A stretch of 6,877 nucleotides of DNA from Nitrososphaerota archaeon. GTDB taxonomy: Archaea > Thermoproteota > Nitrososphaeria > Nitrososphaerales > CADDZS01. Positions 4,977-6,877 of the stretch are shown piece after piece. The stretch spans positions 1-6,877 of the forward strand of contig JAPCJU010000065.1 of assembly GCA_027886795.1 (NCBI GenBank), given 5' to 3'. The notes below the pieces were generated by a model, which was given only the letters and a program-made list of their open reading frames with translations, had not been told where the DNA came from and searched no databases. Both the position numbers and the translations under genes were made by a program. Position 1 is the stretch's first letter. Each line of letters begins with the position of its first letter.

Positions 4977-5435
4977 GTGCCAGCGCGAACGGAAAACGCC
5001 AAAGAATACCAGGAGGCCTACAACGGCGTGATTACGACGTTCAAAGTGATCAGGCAAGCTGCTCTGGGATTGTTCGCCGAAGTGGGAATAACGGAATCTC
5101 AGCTCGAGGCGCTTGGGCTACTCGTAAACAACGGTCCCATGCTAATGAGGAAGATGAGTGACGCAATGCTCGTCACTCCTTCCAATGTTACCGGTATAGT
5201 TGACCGTCTGGAGGAAAAGCAATTGGTGAGGAGAACTCCAGGCAAGGGAGATCGAAGAGCGACCATTATCGAAATTACCCCCGAAGGAAAATCACTGTAT
5301 GAGAGGGTTGCGAAAAAGAAAGATTCCATGGTTCAGAAGGCACTTGCGACTTTTACAAAAGATGAGATGCTGAACCTGAACAGTCTGCTCGAAAAATTCC
5401 AAAGAGAAATATCTCGATCAAACAGCGAGCGATAG
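4977..5435 (+). CDS. MarR family transcriptional regulator
   Basis: This winged-helix DNA-binding protein of 152 residues presumably acts as a dimer. Helices at the N-terminus (about 8-35) and C-terminus (about 105-145) would form the dimer interface. The helix-turn-helix is seen at LMRKMSDAMLVTPSNVTGIV (56-75), with recognition helix residues TPSNVTGIVDRLEE, and the wing is GKGDRRATIIEITPEG (89-104), with the conserved DRR. The start is GTG at 4977, with a TATA box 25 bases upstream and no ribosome-binding site, so it is probably leaderless. It is transcribed away from the SDR/reductase/zinc-ribbon operon. MarR proteins commonly repress themselves and a divergent neighbour and are released by phenolic or oxidising ligands. 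The shared repeat in the intergenic region supports this, though no ligand can be deduced. Confidence 0.93.
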   Translation: MPARTENAKEYQEAYNGVITTFKVIRQAALGLFAEVGITESQLEALGLLVNNGPMLMRKMSDAMLVTPSNVTGIVDRLEEKQLVRRTPGKGDRRATIIEITPEGKSLYERVAKKKDSMVQKALATFTKDEMLNLNSLLEKFQREISRSNSER

Positions 5436-5488
5436 CGAGAAGATCCGTGCTCACGCCGCAAATTAAGCAGCTTTTCTTTGTAAAAACG

Positions 5489-5522
5489 TGCGAGGTACGG
5501 GATTCGCGCATGAGTTTGCTAG
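5489..5522 (-). repeat. tRNA-3'-end-like direct repeat, copy 2
   Basis: The first 24 bases (5489-5512) are identical to 2314-2337 and in the same orientation; AGTTTGCTAG then follows against TATTTACTAG. The minus strand again ends CGAAT / CCCGT / ACCTCGC / A, like the last part of a tRNA gene, and again the rest of a tRNA is absent. It lies 53 bases after the MarR stop, so the two copies bracket the DUF4760-like, zinc-ribbon, reductase, SDR and MarR genes. Confidence 0.55.
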
Positions 5523-5786
5523 GTGTGTGATGGGCTCTGAACGACCGATCTCTCGGGATTTTTTGAGATTTTTGCGATCTAAAAAAGGGTTGGGCCCTGC
5601 GCTTGGGAGCAACACTCCTCTTCTCTTCGCTCCGCTATCGAGACGGGCGATCGGATTCGCGCTTGCGCTCGGGATAGACATAGGAATATTGACTACCCTT
5701 CGGAAGTTCACACCAAATCTTCCCTGGAGGATCTGGAAATAATTCCACAAAGGACGCAGGCAGAGAACCAAATATCCAAACGACGT

Positions 5787-5803
5787 CGCGATCAATGATC
5801 GCG
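5787..5803. terminator. Perfect 8+8 palindrome, possible terminator or operator
   Basis: CGCGATCA-A-TGATCGCG is an exact palindrome with a single-base centre. It starts about 40 bases past the stop codon of the minus-strand winged-helix gene. The one-base centre suits a protein-binding site better than an RNA hairpin, though a somewhat opened hairpin could still form. No T tract is next to it. Confidence 0.4.
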
Positions 5804-5843
5804 TACACAGAGAGTTTTGCCGGAGATCCTTTTCAAATAGAAT

Positions 5844-6119
5844 TCAAAATTTGACTCCGCCAATTGTGTCACTTATCCAATCTACCAATCTGCGATAGGA
5901 GTCTATTCCCTTCGGTGTCAGCATTATCCTCTCGGATTTTTCTTCCTCGTCTTGGGTCTCCACCACAAGCTGGTGCTCCAGCATCCACTGAAGATATTCT
6001 TTGAACCGCGGATACGTGAGCCTGAGTGACATCTGGATATTAGTCTTCTTCATTGGAAAACCATTCTTGTAGATGATATCCAGAAATCGGCCCACGATGT
6101 ATAGATCCGGCTTTTCCAA
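5844..6119 (-). CDS. Archaeal winged-helix DNA-binding protein (HTH_45-like)
   Basis: This 91-residue protein is a single winged helix. A first helix (IVGRFLDIIYKNG, 8-20) is followed by KKTNIQMSLRLTYPRFKEYL, the turn and recognition helix (about 24-43). The wing region comes next, with LVVETQDEEEKSERIMLTPKG (51-71), and then a last helix (IDSYRRLVDW). This pattern is typical of small archaeal HTH_45-type regulators, which are abundant in Thaumarchaeota. The start is TTG at 6119, supported by GTGATC at 6128-6133, eight bases upstream. It follows the membrane-protein gene by ten bases and should be cotranscribed with it, perhaps as its regulator or partner. DNA targets are unknown. Confidence 0.8.
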   Translation of the reverse strand: MEKPDLYIVGRFLDIIYKNGFPMKKTNIQMSLRLTYPRFKEYLQWMLEHQLVVETQDEEEKSERIMLTPKGIDSYRRLVDWISDTIGGVKF

Positions 6120-6127
6120 TGGGTCAT

Positions 6128-6133
6128 GATCAC
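6128..6133 (-). promoter_or_regulatory. Ribosome-binding site over upstream stop codon
   Basis: GTGATC on the minus strand is a near-complete archaeal Shine-Dalgarno. It contains the TGA stop of the preceding membrane-protein gene and lies 8 bases before TTG 6119. An ATG at 6123-6125 is in another frame, so the TTG is decided by this site. Confidence 0.6.
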
Positions 6134-6870
6134 AGTGTCGCTACAAAATCGTCCTTTCGTTGCTCGTAGTTTTTCTTCTGTTCTTCGAACTTCGAAATCT
6201 GGCGCTCATACGATCTCCTAGTTTCATACGCCGAGTACAGACCGACGCCAGCTCCCACGAGAACTGCAATTCCAAGGTTCTGGCCAACGAGGAGCGCTAG
6301 TATGAATGCGCCCAAACCAAACAACAAAGAATCTAGAGTTCTCTTCCTCGCCACCTGCGGAAGTACCGTGAGAATTTTATCTGTTAGTGAAAATGCATCC
6401 TCAACAAACCCTCCCTGCTGCTCGGAGCTAAGGTTCTTCTTCTGTCGACGATCATACTCTTCTAACTTCCTCTTCATCTGAGAAATCAGAGACGAAAGTT
6501 CTTTCGTCCTTGATACTTGCCTCCACCTGAGTATGAAGTACACTAAGATAGCACTCACCGGCGCCACAAGGAACGCCGGCCCTGCGAGCCTGAACAATAC
6601 ACTTGGATGCTGCTGTATGTAGTTGTTGAAATTGGTCGCGAGGATCGAGCTCGAAGTAGAAAAAAGGTTTGCCGAGAATATGAGTGCAAGCGCTCCCAGA
6701 ATAAGGGTACCGAAAAAGACCAGAACCAAAGTTACAAGCGATGTGATTAATCTGACCTGCAACTGTCTTCTTTTTAGGCGTTTCAACCAAGTCTCGGCCG
6801 TTTCGACGATCGACCTGAGACTGGATTGTATCCCTTGCTGCTGGTTCAAGTCTCCGGAACTAGAATCCAA
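6130..6870 (-). CDS. Four-helix membrane protein with coiled coils, unknown function
   Basis: I do not recognise a family in these 246 residues. A polar, basic N-terminal helix (about 18-40, ending KRLKRRQLQVR) leads into hydrophobic segments at about 41-66, 91-114, 181-197 and 199-215. A cytoplasmic-looking loop (115-180) contains a Lys/Glu-rich helix (SQMKRKLEEYDRRQKK). The tail (216-243) is another charged helix (RRSYERQISKFEEQKKNYEQ), likely coiled coil. TTG at 6870 is the first possible start: an in-frame TAA stands six bases upstream. Later in-frame starts cannot be excluded. It precedes the winged-helix gene by ten bases, so the two form an operon. The design could suit a membrane scaffold or a stress-response protein, but nothing in the sequence decides this. 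Confidence 0.75.
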   Translation of the reverse strand: MDSSSGDLNQQQGIQSSLRSIVETAETWLKRLKRRQLQVRLITSLVTLVLVFFGTLILGALALIFSANLFSTSSSILATNFNNYIQQHPSVLFRLAGPAFLVAPVSAILVYFILRWRQVSRTKELSSLISQMKRKLEEYDRRQKKNLSSEQQGGFVEDAFSLTDKILTVLPQVARKRTLDSLLFGLGAFILALLVGQNLGIAVLVGAGVGLYSAYETRRSYERQISKFEEQKKNYEQRKDDFVATL

Positions 6871-6877
6871 CTTTTAA

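Larger units (their letters stand above)
5436..5843. other. Stretch without a confident gene, right of MarR
   Basis: Just after MarR a T-rich CTTTTCTTT (5471-5479) might end its transcript. A frame from a GTG at 5488 to 5742 (84 codons) begins inside the tRNA-end-like repeat (RGTGFAHEFAR). It continues with ERPISRDFLRFLRSKKGLG and a hydrophobic part near the end. Its first codons are only the repeat read in sense, the rest resembles no family I know, and the opposite strand is also open for 110 codons. I treat it as an unlikely gene. The remainder holds a palindrome at 5787-5803 and nothing else that I can support. Confidence 0.5.

Noticed and set aside
5488..5742. 84-codon plus-strand frame beginning RGTGFAHEFAR
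   Set aside because: Its beginning is just the tRNA-end-like repeat read in sense, the other strand is equally open, and no family or ribosome-binding site is seen.
1..6877. CRISPR array, toxin-antitoxin pair, transposase or integrase
   Set aside because: No regularly spaced repeats, no nuclease or transposase motifs and no recombinase catalytic pattern were found in any frame.

Overview
The window looks like archaeal chromosome, most likely from the Thaumarchaeota/Nitrososphaeria. This is inferred from promoter and start style and from one winged-helix family, not from a marker gene. T/A-rich TATA boxes sit about 25 bases before starts, one gene appears leaderless, and several TTG starts have a GTGAT-type Shine-Dalgarno, as expected for an archaeal 16S 3' end. 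Overall composition is mid-GC. There are two clear exceptions: an SDR gene that is visibly GC-richer and a zinc-finger gene that is visibly AT-richer than their neighbours.

Left part (1-2079, + strand): an ABC-2 type membrane permease, probably the second gene of an exporter whose ATPase lies outside the window; a 55-residue two-helix membrane protein; a fragment of an NTF2/SnoaL-like gene on the other strand; a VOC (glyoxalase-fold) protein with a 12-bp tandem duplication; and a small Cys-rich zinc-finger protein. Several short palindromes lie in the gaps.

Middle (2080-5522): a gene-free stretch with a 131-bp nested inverted repeat, a 7-bp perfect hairpin and a sequence resembling the last 18 bases of a tRNA gene. 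That tRNA-end-like sequence recurs in the same orientation about 3.2 kb further on. The two copies bracket a compact module: a DUF4760-like membrane protein, a previously hidden 55-residue zinc-ribbon gene, a RibD-C/DHFR-fold reductase and an atypical SDR, all on the minus strand, plus a divergent MarR regulator. The SDR, reductase and zinc-ribbon genes form a tight operon. A 15-base near-identical direct repeat overlaps the TATA box of both the MarR gene and the SDR operon, which suggests that MarR controls itself and the operon. A mobile or once-mobile cargo unit is possible, but there is no integrase in the window.

Right part (5523-6877): a stretch of about 320 bases without a confident gene, holding a perfect 8+8 palindrome. 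After it comes a minus-strand pair: a four-helix membrane protein with coiled coils, then a small archaeal winged-helix protein whose ribosome-binding site overlaps the upstream stop codon.

The best leads are the tRNA-end-like repeats around the MarR/SDR/reductase module, the shared operator-like repeat, the hidden zinc-ribbon gene and the SDR with RxxxE in place of YxxxK. No catalogued defence system is visible.
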